DNA of 64,000 bases, taken from contig JAUHYK010000015.1 in NCBI GenBank assembly GCA_030426465.1, forward strand, positions 1 to 64,000, in the 5' to 3' direction. This document shows, piece after piece, positions 1 through 8,540 of the stretch. The position numbers were made by a program, and so were the translations under genes. Position 1 is the first letter of the stretch. Every line of letters begins with the position of its first letter. The notes beneath the pieces are model-generated. The model was not told the origin of the DNA. It saw only the letters and a program-made list of their open reading frames with translations, and made no database searches. Source of the DNA: Alphaproteobacteria bacterium (GTDB lineage Bacteria > Pseudomonadota > Alphaproteobacteria > Caulobacterales > Parvularculaceae).

Positions 1-1371
1 GACGCCCCACAATCCGTCGAAGGCGATGTTGTCGCTCTCCGGATGCGTGTCGAAAAAGCCCGCCTCGAAAATGTTGTCAGTGTCATCTATCGAGAAGACA
101 CGTAGGCCGGACGTGTAGTTCGCGCAGAAGAGGTACCCGTCGCGAGCCATGGTGTTGTGGTCGATTGTTCCCGCGCCGTTCGTGAAGGTCTTGATGACGA
201 ATGGGTTTTCGGGGTCACTCACGTCGAACACGAATCCGCGCGTCGTCGGAGCGGTGCCGAAGAACTCATCCAGCTCGTCATTCACGTAGAGCAGCTGGCG
301 TTCTTCGTCCAGCCAGCTATGGTGGCAATATCCGACGCCCTCGTACTTACTAAACCCGATGGCGGGCGGATCGACGGGATCGGTAAGGTCCACGATCCAG
401 AGACCAAGTCCGCCGCACGCGGCATAGCCCAACTCGCGCCCGGCGTACTTCCCCGTATCGCGAACCTCCACGTAGAGGTCGTGAACGTAACGCGCGTTCC
501 AACGCCCGACGTAGAATGGCGCGCCCGGCTCGGTCAGGTCGAAGATCGTGATGCCGCCGCGTCCATTGTTGGAGCCGACCGCATAGAGCCGCGCCGTCTC
601 CTCGTTCACGCGGACGTTGTGCGCGGTGTGAAAGTGGATGTTTGCATCATGCCCCTTGTAGTCGCGAACGTGGGTGACGATGCCGTCGTCGATCTGGCGC
701 AGGTCGAACACCTGTAGTCCGGTCGAGCCAGCGCCGGCGTCGCCGTCGCCCGGGTGGCGGCCGATGCCTGACCCGACGCCCGATCCACCAGCGCGCGCGC
801 TCGGTCCGCTTCTGCCCTGCTCCGGCGCGCGGAACACGAAATTGTTCTCGTTCACGCTGTAGGCGAACTGCTGAAACGTCTCCATGTCGCGCCACGTGGA
901 AACGGAGCCGGGATGCTCATAGAGCACGACCGGATTCGCGGGGTCCGTGACCTCGATGAACGCAGTCGAGTGGCTCGTTCCGAGGATCGCGTACTCGCGT
1001 CCGGTCTGCGAAGTGAATCCCCAGATGTCGTTACCAGTAAGCGGCGGCAGCTCGGTCAGCGCAGACAGCGGCACCGTTCCCGCGACGGTGATCCCGGAGC
1101 CGGACAGTGACAGGCTCGGGTCGATCACGGCGTGACCGGGGATGTCCTTCGAGTCGTCGGGGACGTCCATCCCACCGCCACTCTGGTGATTCGAGCTGTC
1201 GGCCGGATGGTCGCTCCAGCCAGGCGTGGCAAAAGTGAGCCCCACGATCGCCGCGGCTGTCAGAACAACGATCAGGCGCAAAGCCGCAGCCCGAATCCGA
1301 TGCTGGGCCGATCTGGCGGGCGTGGAAAAGGCGCCTGGAAATGGCTGGGTCGTGCGTGTGGGTCGGGTCAT
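1..1371 (-). CDS. Choice-of-anchor B family secreted protein (partial, C-terminus beyond window)
   Basis: The minus strand is open from an ATG at 1371 to the window edge, 457 codons with no stop. The N-terminus has basic residues, then a hydrophobic stretch (about residues 29-48, LRLIVVLTAAAIVG) that looks like a signal peptide or anchor. The mature part shows repeated LVIVD/beta-propeller-like units such as GLQVFDLRQID, GLGLWIVDLTDPVDPP and GFVFDVSDPENPF, with the family phrases NVRVNEETARLYAVG and GYCHHSWLDE near the middle. The last visible residues (GFFDTHPESD, then FDGLWGV) match the segment just before the end of this family. The function is unknown; it is probably an extracytoplasmic propeller protein. 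It is divergent from the pabB-like gene. The sequence is very GC-rich and belongs to the foreign left part of the window. Confidence 0.85.
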   Translation of the reverse strand, partial: MTRPTRTTQPFPGAFSTPARSAQHRIRAAALRLIVVLTAAAIVGLTFATPGWSDHPADSSNHQSGGGMDVPDDSKDIPGHAVIDPSLSLSGSGITVAGTVPLSALTELPPLTGNDIWGFTSQTGREYAILGTSHSTAFIEVTDPANPVVLYEHPGSVSTWRDMETFQQFAYSVNENNFVFRAPEQGRSGPSARAGGSGVGSGIGRHPGDGDAGAGSTGLQVFDLRQIDDGIVTHVRDYKGHDANIHFHTAHNVRVNEETARLYAVGSNNGRGGITIFDLTEPGAPFYVGRWNARYVHDLYVEVRDTGKYAGRELGYAACGGLGLWIVDLTDPVDPPAIGFSKYEGVGYCHHSWLDEERQLLYVNDELDEFFGTAPTTRGFVFDVSDPENPFVIKTFTNGAGTIDHNTMARDGYLFCANYTSGLRVFSIDDTDNIFEAGFFDTHPESDNIAFDGLWGV

Positions 1372-1546
1372 GATGGGCGAACGTGGAGGGTGAGGGACAC
1401 GCGGTGACCGAGCGAGTCGATCATACCAGAGGATGGGCCGCAAACGCCGGAAGGGTCAACCGGAGCCTTGCCGCGCGACGCCCCGGGAGAGAGGCAATGC
1501 GGGTTGGCCGGTCTGGCGCTCGTCTCGGGCGCACCAATCCACTCCG

Positions 1547-2854
1547 ATGAACACTCTTCGCGTCACGCCACCGTTTTTCTCGGCTGCCTCCTGGGATCGC
1601 CGGGTGGGGTTCGATGGCCGATGCTGGGTCGCGAGGTTCGACCTGGCGGCGCGCCGGGTGCAGATCGCGGACGCGAGCGCGAAACAACTCGCCGACTGGA
1701 GTGGGCTGGGTGCGATCGAGCAGGGCGAAGACAGGCTGAGTACCGATCCGACGCCAGATTGCTGGTTCGGCTGGATCGGCTATGAGGCCGCCCGCTGGCT
1801 GTCGGAAGGGCCCGAGCCACTCGTCGGATCGCAAGCCGACGAGCTACCTGAGCTGTGGCTGATGCGTGGTTCCCGCGTCCGGGAACTGGCGCCGGGTGAC
1901 CTATCGGACGAGGCCCGGAAAATGAACGCGCTCACCGATGCCGAAGGCTGGTACGCCAAGGCTTACGGCGAGTTCATCGTGGGGCTCGGCTTCGACGCGG
2001 CGAGTGCGCGATCCGACCGCCTCGACCGCACGGGCTACGAGCAAGCGGTCGAGAGCATTCGCGCGCAGATCCTCGCCGGCACGATCTATCAGGCGAATCT
2101 CGTCCGGCGAGTCGACCTCGACGATGAGATCGACCCGCGCGAGCTGTTCCTGCGGCTAGGTCGCGATGCGCCCGTCTCCCACGCCGCGCTCGTGAGCGAC
2201 GGGGCGGGCGGAGCGGTCGTCTCGCACTCGCCCGAGCTGCTGCTGCGGCTGCGGCCCGATGGCCGACTCGAGACGCGCCCGATCAAGGGAACGGTACGAG
2301 TCGGCGAGCCGGGCGCCGCCGCCAGAGCGAACGCGGGAGGCGCGCTCCTCGCTTCGGAGAAGGACCGCGCCGAGCACCTAATGATCGTCGACCTCGAACG
2401 TAACGACCTCGGTCGCATCGCTGCGACCGGCTCAGTGCGCGTCGACGAGTTGTTCGGGCGGCTCGACCTGCCGCATCTCGTACACCTCGAGAGCACGATT
2501 TCCGCCGAACCGCGAGCCGGGCTGTCGCCGTGGGATGCGGTGCGCGCGCTGTTTCCTGGCGGCTCGATTACCGGCGCGCCGAAGCTGATGGCGATGGACG
2601 TGATCCGCCGCCTCGAGCCGGCCCGGCGCGGCGTGTCGATGGGCGCGGTCGGATGGATCGGCAGTCGCTCGATTCAGCTGAACGTCGCGATCCGCACGCT
2701 GTCGCGACCGGCGGGCGGTTGCTGGCGATACCACGTCGGTGGCGGCATCGTGGCCGACTCGGACCCGGCCAGCGAGTGGCACGAAACGCAGACGAAGGAG
2801 CGCGCGCTCCGCGAGGCGGTCGCCGCGCTATCGTCCACGTCGGCTCGTGCGTAG
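1547..2854 (+). CDS. pabB: Aminodeoxychorismate synthase component I (PabB-like)
   Basis: This 435-residue protein belongs to the chorismate-utilising anthranilate synthase I/PabB family and should make 4-amino-4-deoxychorismate for folate. The catalytic-lysine motif PIKGT is at about residue 245, followed by EHLMIVDLERNDLGR and the C-terminal signature GGSITGAPKLMAM and RRGVSMGAVGWI. An N-terminal FGWIGYEAARWL segment fits the PabB N-domain. There is no fused glutaminase domain, so it needs a separate PabA. The ATG at 1547 is chosen because residues upstream (from 1433) are arginine-rich and unlike the family; the ribosome site is weak, so the start is uncertain. PabB is favoured over TrpE by length and by PIKGT. 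It lies in the GC-rich left part whose linkage to the rest is doubtful. Confidence 0.85.
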   Translation: MNTLRVTPPFFSAASWDRRVGFDGRCWVARFDLAARRVQIADASAKQLADWSGLGAIEQGEDRLSTDPTPDCWFGWIGYEAARWLSEGPEPLVGSQADELPELWLMRGSRVRELAPGDLSDEARKMNALTDAEGWYAKAYGEFIVGLGFDAASARSDRLDRTGYEQAVESIRAQILAGTIYQANLVRRVDLDDEIDPRELFLRLGRDAPVSHAALVSDGAGGAVVSHSPELLLRLRPDGRLETRPIKGTVRVGEPGAAARANAGGALLASEKDRAEHLMIVDLERNDLGRIAATGSVRVDELFGRLDLPHLVHLESTISAEPRAGLSPWDAVRALFPGGSITGAPKLMAMDVIRRLEPARRGVSMGAVGWIGSRSIQLNVAIRTLSRPAGGCWRYHVGGGIVADSDPASEWHETQTKERALREAVAALSSTSARA

Positions 2855-3025
2855 TCCGCTCGCAGCGCGGAGCGGTGGGAGTGCTTCCCGCCCGACCCGC
2901 GCTGAATTCGCTCGACCTGCTATGGCCCGCCTCGTGCATCTATCGACGCCTGAGCCGAGCGGGCCGCGGCGGTTCCCCGCGATGCGCGCCCGGCCGACCC
3001 TCTGCCGCCGATCTTCCGCGACACC

Positions 3026-3382
3026 ATGTCTCTGCGCGCCCAAACCATTCTGATCCTGCTCGCCGCGCTGGCGATCGCGGGGTTTGCGCACACGGTGATC
3101 ACCGCGTCGGTGGTGCAACGGCTCCAGAACCAGCTGCGCGAAGACATTCGCCGCATCTCGCGCGAGCAGATCGACCAGCTCGCCAAAGACATCGCCGTCA
3201 ATGTTCCCATGGGCATTTGGGTCACCAAACAGGCGTTCTGGCACAATATGAACGCCGGCAGTTTGGAACAGGCGATGGAGTTTGAAACACGCGGCGTTTT
3301 CATGGCTCAGTCGACAGAGGACGCAAAGGAAAAACGTGCAGCGTTTCTCGAAAAACGCGATCCGAAATTCAGCAGTAAATAA
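3026..3382 (+). pseudogene. Chimeric ORF: membrane-protein start fused to enoyl-CoA hydratase C-terminus
   Basis: The 118-residue reading frame joins two unrelated proteins. Residues 1 to about 52 are the start of a membrane protein: a hydrophobic helix (TILILLAALAIAGFA) then a charged coil (RLQNQLREDIRRISREQ), as in sensor proteins. From about residue 53 (LAKDIAVNVPMG) onward it reads as the last 65 or so residues of a crotonase: IAxNxPxGIWxTK, then AGSLEQAMEFETRGVFMAQ, then EKRAAFLEKRDPKF. Base composition drops sharply at the same point, about 3,175-3,200. The right-hand part sits 12 bases before another crotonase gene, so it is the real 3' end of an upstream operon member. The left part belongs with the GC-rich sequence. 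The fused product is probably not a real protein. Confidence 0.75.
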
Positions 3383-3394
3383 GAGAGCAGTGCA

Positions 3395-4297
3395 ATGGAA
3401 TTTAACGACATCCTGTACGAGGTCGAGGACGGCATTGCGACGCTGACGCTCAATCGCCCTGACAAATTCAATGCCATGGGGCCGGTGATGATGAATGAAG
3501 TCATCTCGGCATTCGATCTGTCCGATCAGGACGACAATGTAAGAGCCGTTATTGTTACGGGGGCAGGCAAGGGCTTTTGCGGTGGCGCGGACCTTTCAAA
3601 AGGCGCCGACATTTTCAACAAAGATAAAAAAATTGAAGGACGCGATGCGACGTCGGCTCGAAATCCTGACGGCACCTTCAATTATAGCTCAGACGCCGCT
3701 CGCGATGGCGGCGGCAAGCTCGCTTTGCGGATCTATAACAGCCTAAAGCCGGTTATTGGCGCAATTAATGGCGCAGGCGTCGGGATTGGCGCATCGATGT
3801 TATTGCCCATGGACATTCGCATAGCGAGTGAAAAGGGACGGCTGGGATTCGTCTATGCGCGTCGCGGCATTGTCTTTGAATGTTGTTCAAGCTGGTTTCT
3901 GCCGCGCGTTGTCGGGGTCGCGAAAGCACTGGAGCTGAGCTTCAGCGGTCGCATCCTGTCCGCAGATGAGCTGAAGGACGTGGGTCTCGTCAGCGAAGTC
4001 ACGGCGATCGACAACCTCCTGCCGCGCGCGCGAGAAATTGCGAAGGAAATTGCGGATAACACGGCGCCGGTTTCAATCGCTTTGATGCGACAGATGGCCT
4101 GGCGCAGCCTTGGCATGGACCATCCTATGGAGGCGCACAAGATCGAGAGCCGTGGCATCTGCACGCGCGGCGCGTCGCCAGATGCGAAGGAAGGCGTGGC
4201 GTCATTTGTTGAGAAGCGCTTGCCTGATTTCCCATGCAAGGTGTCGACCGACATGCCGGATTATTTCCCATGGTGGGAAGAACCTGAATACAACTGA
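3395..4297 (+). CDS. Enoyl-CoA hydratase/isomerase family protein
   Basis: The 300-residue crotonase-fold protein starts FNDILYEVEDGIATLTLNRPDKFNAMGP. The first oxyanion-hole segment is GKGFCGGADL (about residues 58-67) and the second is NGAGVGIGASMLLPMDIRIAS (about 125-145). The loop RRGIVFECCSSWFLPRVVG has a glutamate where the catalytic acid of hydratases sits. It should hydrate or isomerise an enoyl-CoA in beta-oxidation-like breakdown. It follows the truncated crotonase end by 12 bases and precedes the nitronate-monooxygenase-like gene by 19 bases, so the three were probably one operon. The exact substrate is unknown; members with the RRGIVxExCSSWFLPR pattern are common in degradation clusters for branched or cyclic acids. 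Confidence 0.9.
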   Translation: MEFNDILYEVEDGIATLTLNRPDKFNAMGPVMMNEVISAFDLSDQDDNVRAVIVTGAGKGFCGGADLSKGADIFNKDKKIEGRDATSARNPDGTFNYSSDAARDGGGKLALRIYNSLKPVIGAINGAGVGIGASMLLPMDIRIASEKGRLGFVYARRGIVFECCSSWFLPRVVGVAKALELSFSGRILSADELKDVGLVSEVTAIDNLLPRAREIAKEIADNTAPVSIALMRQMAWRSLGMDHPMEAHKIESRGICTRGASPDAKEGVASFVEKRLPDFPCKVSTDMPDYFPWWEEPEYN

Positions 4298-4316
4298 CCT
4301 GCAAAGAGGGGTCCAA

Positions 4317-5372
4317 ATGATTCGCACCGCTATAACCGAAATGTTCGGTGTTAAGTATCCGATTTTAAATGCTGGCATGGGGCGTGTCGCGCTGCCGAAC
4401 ATGGTTGCAGCGGTCACCAACGCAGGCGGATTGGGCGTCCTTGGCGCCGGTTCTTCGCCGCCGGAGAAAACTCGCGAGATGATCCGCGAAGTGCGCGCGC
4501 TGACCGATGGTCCCTTCGGGGTCAATTGCCCACTGGCGCTCCCCAACGGCGTTGAGAATGCGAAAGTCTGCCTCGAAGAACAGGTGTCGCTCATCAACTA
4601 TTCCATGGGCCGCGGCGACTGGATATGCGAGGCGGCGGCGAAATATGGCGGAAAGGCTGTCGCGTCGGTTACGACCAAAAAGCTGGCTCTGAGCGCACAG
4701 AAACATGGATGCGCAGCGGTAATTGCCGCGGGTAATGAAGCAGCGGGGCATGCCGGCCCAACGACAACCTTCACGCTTATCCCGGCGCTTGCTGAGACGC
4801 TGAATATTCCCGTGATCGCTGCGGGCGGGGTCGCCACAGGCGCCGGACTTATTTCTGCGCTCGCCCTTGGCGCCAGCGCGGTCTCGATGGGGACGCGGTT
4901 CTGGACAACGCAGGAAGGCCCCATGATGCAGGGCTGGAAAGACAAGGCCGTCGAGCTAGACATCACCGAGACGGTCATATCCGACAAATTCGATGGCATC
5001 CCCTGTCGTCAGATGGATGTCCCGGGCGCCCGGAAAATGATGAACGCAAAAGTCCTGAATGTTTTTGATGTGCTGGGGCAGTCCTTCAAGATTTCGCAGG
5101 AGCTCAACATTCCCTGGTGGAAACTGACGCTCGATACGTTCAAGCGAGGACCGGCCGAGATTGAAGGCATGATGCGTATGTCGCAAATGTTGAAAGCCCA
5201 TACGCATACCATGACGAGCAATGATACGAGCAAGGGTTTCACTGCGGTGGGCATGTCCGTAGGTATGGTGCATGACGTGCCGACAATTGCGGAGCTTATG
5301 GCGCGTATTGTCGGAGAAGCCGAAGAAACCAAGCGCAGAATTTTGGGGACGAGTAATTCGGCGGCGTACTAA
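4317..5372 (+). CDS. Nitronate monooxygenase / 2-nitropropane dioxygenase-like FMN protein
   Basis: This 351-residue TIM-barrel flavoprotein begins MIRTAITEMFGVKYPILNAGMGRVALPNMV, the standard N-terminus of the family. FMN-binding elements are GNEAAGHAGPTTT (about residues 142-154), PVIAAGGVATGAGL and GASAVSMGTRFWTTQE. The start at 4317 is preceded by AGAGGGG; the longer open frame from 4110 overlaps the crotonase gene and is not used. True nitronate oxidases and FMN enoyl-reductase-like proteins share these motifs, and in catabolic clusters such genes often act on CoA thioesters or enones, so 'family protein' is the safe call. It is co-transcribed with the crotonase upstream. A hairpin terminator follows at 5408. 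Confidence 0.85.
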   Translation: MIRTAITEMFGVKYPILNAGMGRVALPNMVAAVTNAGGLGVLGAGSSPPEKTREMIREVRALTDGPFGVNCPLALPNGVENAKVCLEEQVSLINYSMGRGDWICEAAAKYGGKAVASVTTKKLALSAQKHGCAAVIAAGNEAAGHAGPTTTFTLIPALAETLNIPVIAAGGVATGAGLISALALGASAVSMGTRFWTTQEGPMMQGWKDKAVELDITETVISDKFDGIPCRQMDVPGARKMMNAKVLNVFDVLGQSFKISQELNIPWWKLTLDTFKRGPAEIEGMMRMSQMLKAHTHTMTSNDTSKGFTAVGMSVGMVHDVPTIAELMARIVGEAEETKRRILGTSNSAAY

Positions 5373-5407
5373 CCTCACTTCCGCATGATGGCTTTGGATA
5401 GAAAAAT

Positions 5408-5432
5408 GGCGGCGCTCTGCGCCGCCGTTTGT
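5408..5432. terminator. Bidirectional rho-independent terminator
   Basis: GGCGGCGC, a three-base TCT loop, then GCGCCGCC form an 8-bp perfect stem. A T-rich run follows on the plus strand and AAAAA precedes it (T-run on the minus strand). It lies between the convergent genes ending at 5372 and 5453, so it can serve both. Confidence 0.8.
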
Positions 5433-5452
5433 TCCATCTTGCTTCGGATCAA

Positions 5453-6355
5453 TCAGTCGTCACGAAATTTCACAAAGCCATCGCCAAAAGGTTCATCGCG
5501 GTTTTTAAGCGCTTCTTTGAGCCCGTGATCTTTCATGTCTGATTTAAAGCGCATGCGGCGTGGCCCGGTTGAAAGATGCGCGCGGGCGTCAAGCTCGGCG
5601 GCAATGCGCTGCATCCTGTCGGCGCCCATCTGCTCGAGGGCCATATTTACAACGCGCTTGTGCGCCGCGAGCAATTCCGAATCGACGGCGCCCACGCGAC
5701 GGGCCATGTCATTTACGGCTTCGTCCAGTTTTTCGGCAGGCCACGATTCTAGCACAAGACCGATTTTCACCGCATCACCGCCCAAAATCTTGTCGCCAGT
5801 GAAAAGCATGCGCTTCGCCCATTGTGGCCCCACATGGTAAGTCCACATATGCGCTGGCGGTGTGCCGTTTGCGCGGGTTGCTGGGAATCCGATTTTTGCG
5901 TCGTCTGCGGCGATAACAAGGTCACAGGCGAGCGCGAGATCAGTGCCGCCGGCAAGGCAATTGCCGTGCACCTTGGCGATGACCGGCTTGTGGATTTCTG
6001 GCATCACCAGACTCCATTTCTGGGTCCGCTCCATTGACCAGCAATCATCGTCAAAGCGTTTTCCTGCTTCCCGGTATTTAAAATCGCCAAGCTCGGTTTT
6101 CTCGCCGCGCCCCTCGTATGCGAGGTTGAGATCGTACCCGGAGCAGAAATCCTTACCTGCGCCTTGCAGGACGATCACATTGACGTCCTGTCGATCGTCG
6201 GCTTCCAGCATCGCATCATGCATTTCCGACAGCATTTGACCGTTGAGCGCGTTTCGCCGGTCGGGTCTGTTCAACGTCACCGTCGCAACCGCGCCGTCAA
6301 CCTCAAAAAGCACCGTCTCAGGTTCATAGAGCCACTTGCCGCGATAGTCTTTCAT
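5453..6355 (-). CDS. Crotonase/enoyl-CoA hydratase family protein (second copy)
   Basis: The 300-residue crotonase starts MKDYRGKWLYEPETVLFEVDGAV. It has GAGKDFCSGYDL (about residues 65-76) and HGNCLAGGTDLALACDLVIAADDAKIGF as the two oxyanion-hole regions. The segment that carries the catalytic glutamate in hydratases reads RANGTPPAHMWTYHVG here, with no glutamate at that place, so the reaction may differ from simple hydration (isomerase, hydrolase or carbon-carbon lyase chemistry are all known in this fold). An insert of about 35 residues after YDLNLAYEGRG is longer than in the 3395 copy. The gene stands alone on the minus strand with a 181-base upstream gap, in which I see no clear operator. 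Confidence 0.87.
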   Translation of the reverse strand: MKDYRGKWLYEPETVLFEVDGAVATVTLNRPDRRNALNGQMLSEMHDAMLEADDRQDVNVIVLQGAGKDFCSGYDLNLAYEGRGEKTELGDFKYREAGKRFDDDCWSMERTQKWSLVMPEIHKPVIAKVHGNCLAGGTDLALACDLVIAADDAKIGFPATRANGTPPAHMWTYHVGPQWAKRMLFTGDKILGGDAVKIGLVLESWPAEKLDEAVNDMARRVGAVDSELLAAHKRVVNMALEQMGADRMQRIAAELDARAHLSTGPRRMRFKSDMKDHGLKEALKNRDEPFGDGFVKFRDD

Positions 6356-6536
6356 GTAACAGATCCAATTCTGTGAATGCTAAGGGTCTCCCTGATGCGC
6401 TATAGGCGAGGAAGGGTTATGGGCAAGCCTAATCGCCGCCTCTTAGCAAGGCCAGTCTTAAGGGGGCAAAATCATACTGACGATTGCGGGCGTCTGGGAG
6501 GCGCCGCATTGACGATTTATAGCCGGAACGCGTGGA

Positions 6537-7940
6537 TTACTGGGGCAAGCCGCCAGCGGCGGTTCCCTTGCGTCCAGTTTCAGAACGGTCCTCTTCCATC
6601 GCATAATGGCGGACCCAGCGATGCAGGTTCGACACGGAAGTCTCCTGCAATGGGCTCGTGCGCGCGGCGTTGAAGGCGGCGCTTTTCATGCCTTTCTGGA
6701 CCTGCTCCATATTGTCGAAATCCTGTTGCAGGATGATGGAAATAGCGCCGAAATTTTTCCAGTCGTCATCACCGTAAAAATTCTGGCGCTCAAGGCGCGG
6801 CTCGGCGCCCGGCGCATAGCGAACCAATGACCATATATCGTAGATGCAGCTGTCGGGGTCGTCGCCATTGGGCCGCGCGCGATAACAAAGCGCGCCATCG
6901 AAATACATCAAAAAGATCTGGTTCGGGAACACGTGCCAGTTGACCCCGGCTTTGCCGAATTGCTCCATGGTGACTTCTGGCCAGCCCGCGCCCGACGCTT
7001 CGGCGGCTTCGCGCTGGAACCCGACCATGGGCTCCATTAATGTATTGATGTCCGCCGAGGGTTCCGTTTCCGTCATCAGACGCCGTACGGCTTCGGTATC
7101 CCGTTCTGTATAGATGGCGCGCAGAGTGTGGTTCATTTCGTCAAAAAAGTTGACAAGTCCAGGCCGCAGATCCTCTGGCAAGGGCTTGCCCGTGCGCGGG
7201 CTTGGCGCCCCCCAGGGACGCGTCGCGGTGGGATAGGCGAACATGCCATGCTTTCCATAGATGAAGCTGCGGGTGACATCGTCGCCGGCGTTCTCCAAAA
7301 GCTGTGGATGGGTCGCCGCGACGTGGTATCCCTCGTTGAACGCTTCCAGAGCCACCTTCCAGTTGCATGGCAGCTTGACGGAAACATACCAGCGGTAACG
7401 CAGTTTCTCGAACTCAAAAGGGTCAATGAAATCCGGCATGGGCGCTAGATAGTCGGCAAGGGGTTCAGCGTCGGGATCGGGATTTATATAGACAAAGCCG
7501 CCCCATGTGCCTGTTTTCACTTCTCTCAGGGAGAAGTCTTCATCGCTGACGCTGGGGCATCCCTTCCAGTCATCGCGGTCCAAAATCCGGTTTAGACTGC
7601 CATCAAGGTTCCAGCGCCAACCATGATAGTTGCAGTGAAATACCCTGGTGCGCCCGCAGCCTGCGGTAAGGCGACGACCCCGGTGCATGCAGACATTGTA
7701 AAACGCCTGAATGCGGTCTTCGGCTGTGCGCACCACAACAAAGCTTTCGTCATGGATGTTATAGGTGACGAAATCCCCGACGGATTTCAGCTCCTCCTCG
7801 CGGCAGGCGACCTGCCACACTTTTGTCCAGAGTTTTTGCTTTTCTTTTTCAAGAAAGTCGCGCGATGTGTAATCCTCAGCAGGCACAAAATCGTCGCGCA
7901 CGATCGCGGGATTGAGCGTTTTCGATTTGGATGAGGTCAT
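6537..7940 (-). CDS. Rieske non-heme iron ring-hydroxylating oxygenase, alpha subunit
   Basis: The 467-residue protein has the Rieske [2Fe-2S] motif CMHRGRRL, then CNYHGWRW (C-x-H with C-x2-H about 17 residues later, about residues 85-108). The mononuclear iron site is seen in FNEGYHVAATHP (two histidines), with the likely third ligand in QQDFDNMEQVQ. It should hydroxylate or demethylate a ring compound using electrons from a ferredoxin. No beta subunit is nearby, so it is probably of the homo-oligomeric kind. The ferredoxin gene 28 bases upstream on the same strand is a likely partner, though Rieske oxygenases more often use [2Fe-2S] proteins; no ferredoxin reductase is present in the window. 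The substrate is not evident. Confidence 0.92.
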   Translation of the reverse strand: MTSSKSKTLNPAIVRDDFVPAEDYTSRDFLEKEKQKLWTKVWQVACREEELKSVGDFVTYNIHDESFVVVRTAEDRIQAFYNVCMHRGRRLTAGCGRTRVFHCNYHGWRWNLDGSLNRILDRDDWKGCPSVSDEDFSLREVKTGTWGGFVYINPDPDAEPLADYLAPMPDFIDPFEFEKLRYRWYVSVKLPCNWKVALEAFNEGYHVAATHPQLLENAGDDVTRSFIYGKHGMFAYPTATRPWGAPSPRTGKPLPEDLRPGLVNFFDEMNHTLRAIYTERDTEAVRRLMTETEPSADINTLMEPMVGFQREAAEASGAGWPEVTMEQFGKAGVNWHVFPNQIFLMYFDGALCYRARPNGDDPDSCIYDIWSLVRYAPGAEPRLERQNFYGDDDWKNFGAISIILQQDFDNMEQVQKGMKSAAFNAARTSPLQETSVSNLHRWVRHYAMEEDRSETGRKGTAAGGLPQ

Positions 7941-7968
7941 GGCTCCTCACTTCCTTTCTTATTGTGCT

Positions 7969-8220
7969 TCAGGGAAGGCGATCCCATGAAAACTGTTCTT
8001 CAAGGGTGAAAAAACTTCTGCCCGAAACATCGCGCCAGTTGTGGATCGCGCCGGAGGGGCACTCATCAAGGCACGCCTCACAGCCGCGGCAGAGGTCGGG
8101 ATCGATGGCGAGCTGCCTGTTCTCTTCGACGATTGCGCTTTCAGGACAGACGGCGAGGCATGAAAAACAGCCAGTGCAGATTTCGGGATCGATAAGATGC
8201 TGTTTAGAAGGGGCCTTCAT
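7969..8220 (-). CDS. 2[4Fe-4S] ferredoxin
   Basis: The 83-residue protein has two full cluster motifs: CTGCFSCLAVCP (about residues 15-26) and CRGCEACLDECP (about 45-56). It is a soluble electron carrier, likely serving the Rieske oxygenase encoded directly downstream or the P450s of this cluster. The start at 8220 (MKAPSKQHLID) has GAGGTAGGA at the right distance; the frame stays open to an ATG at 8262, giving 97 residues, but that start lacks a clear ribosome site. The gene diverges from the phytanoyl-CoA dioxygenase-like gene at 8541. Confidence 0.9.
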   Translation of the reverse strand: MKAPSKQHLIDPEICTGCFSCLAVCPESAIVEENRQLAIDPDLCRGCEACLDECPSGAIHNWRDVSGRSFFTLEEQFSWDRLP

Positions 8221-8540
8221 TGATCCTACCTCTCCCGCCGCCTCGTCCATGATCACATCCAACTTTACGTAAAGGACAGGGATTAAGTGCGCTGGCGAAA
8301 CCTCTCCCGTTTTTTTTGACTGCGCGCGAGACGCCTTCAGGCAAGTGTTTCTATGAACTTGATGATGATCAGCGCTTTAGGGGCTTGATCAGGATCAAAA
8401 TCCAGCGACCGCCCCGGCGGGTAGCGCATATACGATGACTTGGATGATCTCGGGCCGACGTTGATTTCGGTCAACCAGCGGTCGGCGGGGTGGGCGACAC
8501 TTAAAGGCGCACCGCGAACGCCATGACAAGGAATTCCACA
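8221..8540. other. Divergent intergenic region with a short imperfect repeat
   Basis: These 320 bases separate the ferredoxin gene (minus) and the PhyH gene (plus) and must hold both promoters. No gene is supported. Bases 8407-8450 resemble the PhyH coding sequence at 8597-8650: CGCCCCGGCGGG followed a few bases later by GCGCATAT and ATGAC occurs in both. This could be a scrap of duplication or chance. Confidence 0.45.

Noticed and set aside
2530..3285. 251-codon plus-strand open frame over the end of pabB
   Set aside because: It is out of frame with the clear PabB motifs, is rich in Arg/Gly/Pro as expected for a shadow in GC-rich DNA, and crosses the chimeric junction.
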